Assembly (NCBI GenBank): GCA_017558545.1
Contig: JAFYUG010000174.1
Span: 1-5,597, forward strand
Source of the DNA: Oscillospiraceae bacterium
GTDB taxonomy: Bacteria; Bacillota; Clostridia; Oscillospirales; Oscillospiraceae
DNA: 5,597 nucleotides
Direction of reading: 5' to 3'
Shown here: positions 5,320-5,597 of the stretch, one piece after another
Layout of the letters: every line of letters starts with the position of its first letter
Position numbering within the stretch: position 1 is the stretch's first letter
Made by a program: the position numbers and the translations under genes
The notes under the pieces: model-generated
Told to the model about the DNA's origin: nothing
Database searches by the model: none
The model's input: the letters and a program-made list of their open reading frames with translations, nothing else

Positions 5320-5597
5320 TTGAAATTCTGGAAAATGAACGGAGCCGGAAACGACTTCATTATCATCAATAATATTGAAGAAAAGATTCCCGAAAGCGCT
5401 TTTTCCGCTATTGCCGCAAAAGTCTGCGAGCGCCATCTTTCCATCGGTGCCGATGGACTTATGGTGGTGGAAAAGGCCATAGGCGACGGCGATTATCTAA
5501 TGCGCTTTTATAATAGCGATGGCAGCGAAGGCGAAATGTGCGGTAACGGCGCACGGTGCATCTGCCGCTATGGCTATGAAAATGGCCTTGCAGGGGA
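5320..5597 (+). CDS. dapF: Diaminopimelate epimerase, N-terminal part (3' end outside window)
   Basis: DapF interconverts LL- and meso-diaminopimelate in the cytoplasm, the step that supplies meso-DAP for peptidoglycan and lysine. The 92 visible residues are clear: FWKMNGAGNDFIIIN at the N-terminus (family pattern KMHGxGNDF), GADGL at 43-47, then FYNSDGSEGEMCGNGARC, which contains one catalytic cysteine (Cys74, equivalent to Cys73 of the E. coli enzyme) and the substrate-binding GNGAR. The second catalytic Cys lies beyond the window. The start is unusual: TTG at 5320 gives the usual family N-terminus (M-K-F) and has GGTGAG 7 nt upstream. The in-frame ATG at 5302 would add six residues (MWVSHA) and has no ribosome binding site; ATG 5335 would cut into the conserved first strand. 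It is transcribed away from the B12-switch operon and shows no functional tie to it. Confidence 0.95.
   Translation, partial: MKFWKMNGAGNDFIIINNIEEKIPESAFSAIAAKVCERHLSIGADGLMVVEKAIGDGDYLMRFYNSDGSEGEMCGNGARCICRYGYENGLAG

Noticed and set aside
5220..5480. 86-aa minus-strand open frame opposite dapF
   Set aside because: It is antisense to unmistakable dapF motifs and lacks a ribosome binding site.

Overview
The window looks like a gut- or rumen-type member of the Clostridia (Bacillota). The reasons are strong AAAGGAG-type ribosome binding sites, a LCAC lipobox, dockerin and cohesin modules, and prenyltransferase-like toroid domains of a type I know from Ruminococcaceae/Oscillospiraceae surface proteins. 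The species cannot be told from the sequence.

Layout: almost everything lies on the minus strand as one transcription unit running right to left. It starts at a good promoter (TTGACA, 17 bp, TAGACT; 5133-5161). About 500 nt of untranslated leader follow, holding what I read as two cobalamin (B12) riboswitches in series: a full-size aptamer (about 4925-5112) with its own intrinsic terminator (4818-4869), then a compact variant aptamer (about 4701-4817) with a second intrinsic terminator (4638-4695). Behind them come four closely spaced genes: a 63-aa protein like a homing-endonuclease-associated repeat (4411-4602); a 957-aa secreted protein with a DUF4430-like domain, Ig-like module, alpha/alpha toroid, cohesin-like domain and C-terminal dockerin (1520-4393); a 209-aa protein with one transmembrane anchor and one external cohesin domain (824-1453); and a lipoprotein that enters a DUF4430 domain where the window ends (1-819). 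A strong GC-rich stem-loop (1480-1509) sits between the dockerin and cohesin genes. On the plus strand, divergent across an AT-rich gap, is the start of dapF (5320 onward), a lysine/peptidoglycan gene with no evident link to the operon.

How the parts may fit: the B12 switches show that the operon responds to cobalamin. The toroid plus DUF4430 pair are the two module types that make up the animal B12 carriers intrinsic factor and transcobalamin. The cohesin and dockerin offer a way to hold the secreted toroid protein on the membrane beside the lipoprotein. My main hypothesis is a cobalamin-regulated, cohesin/dockerin-assembled corrinoid capture complex on the surface of a Gram-positive cell. 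The riboswitch and domain calls are read from sequence and family knowledge. The B12-binding function and the assembly are inference.
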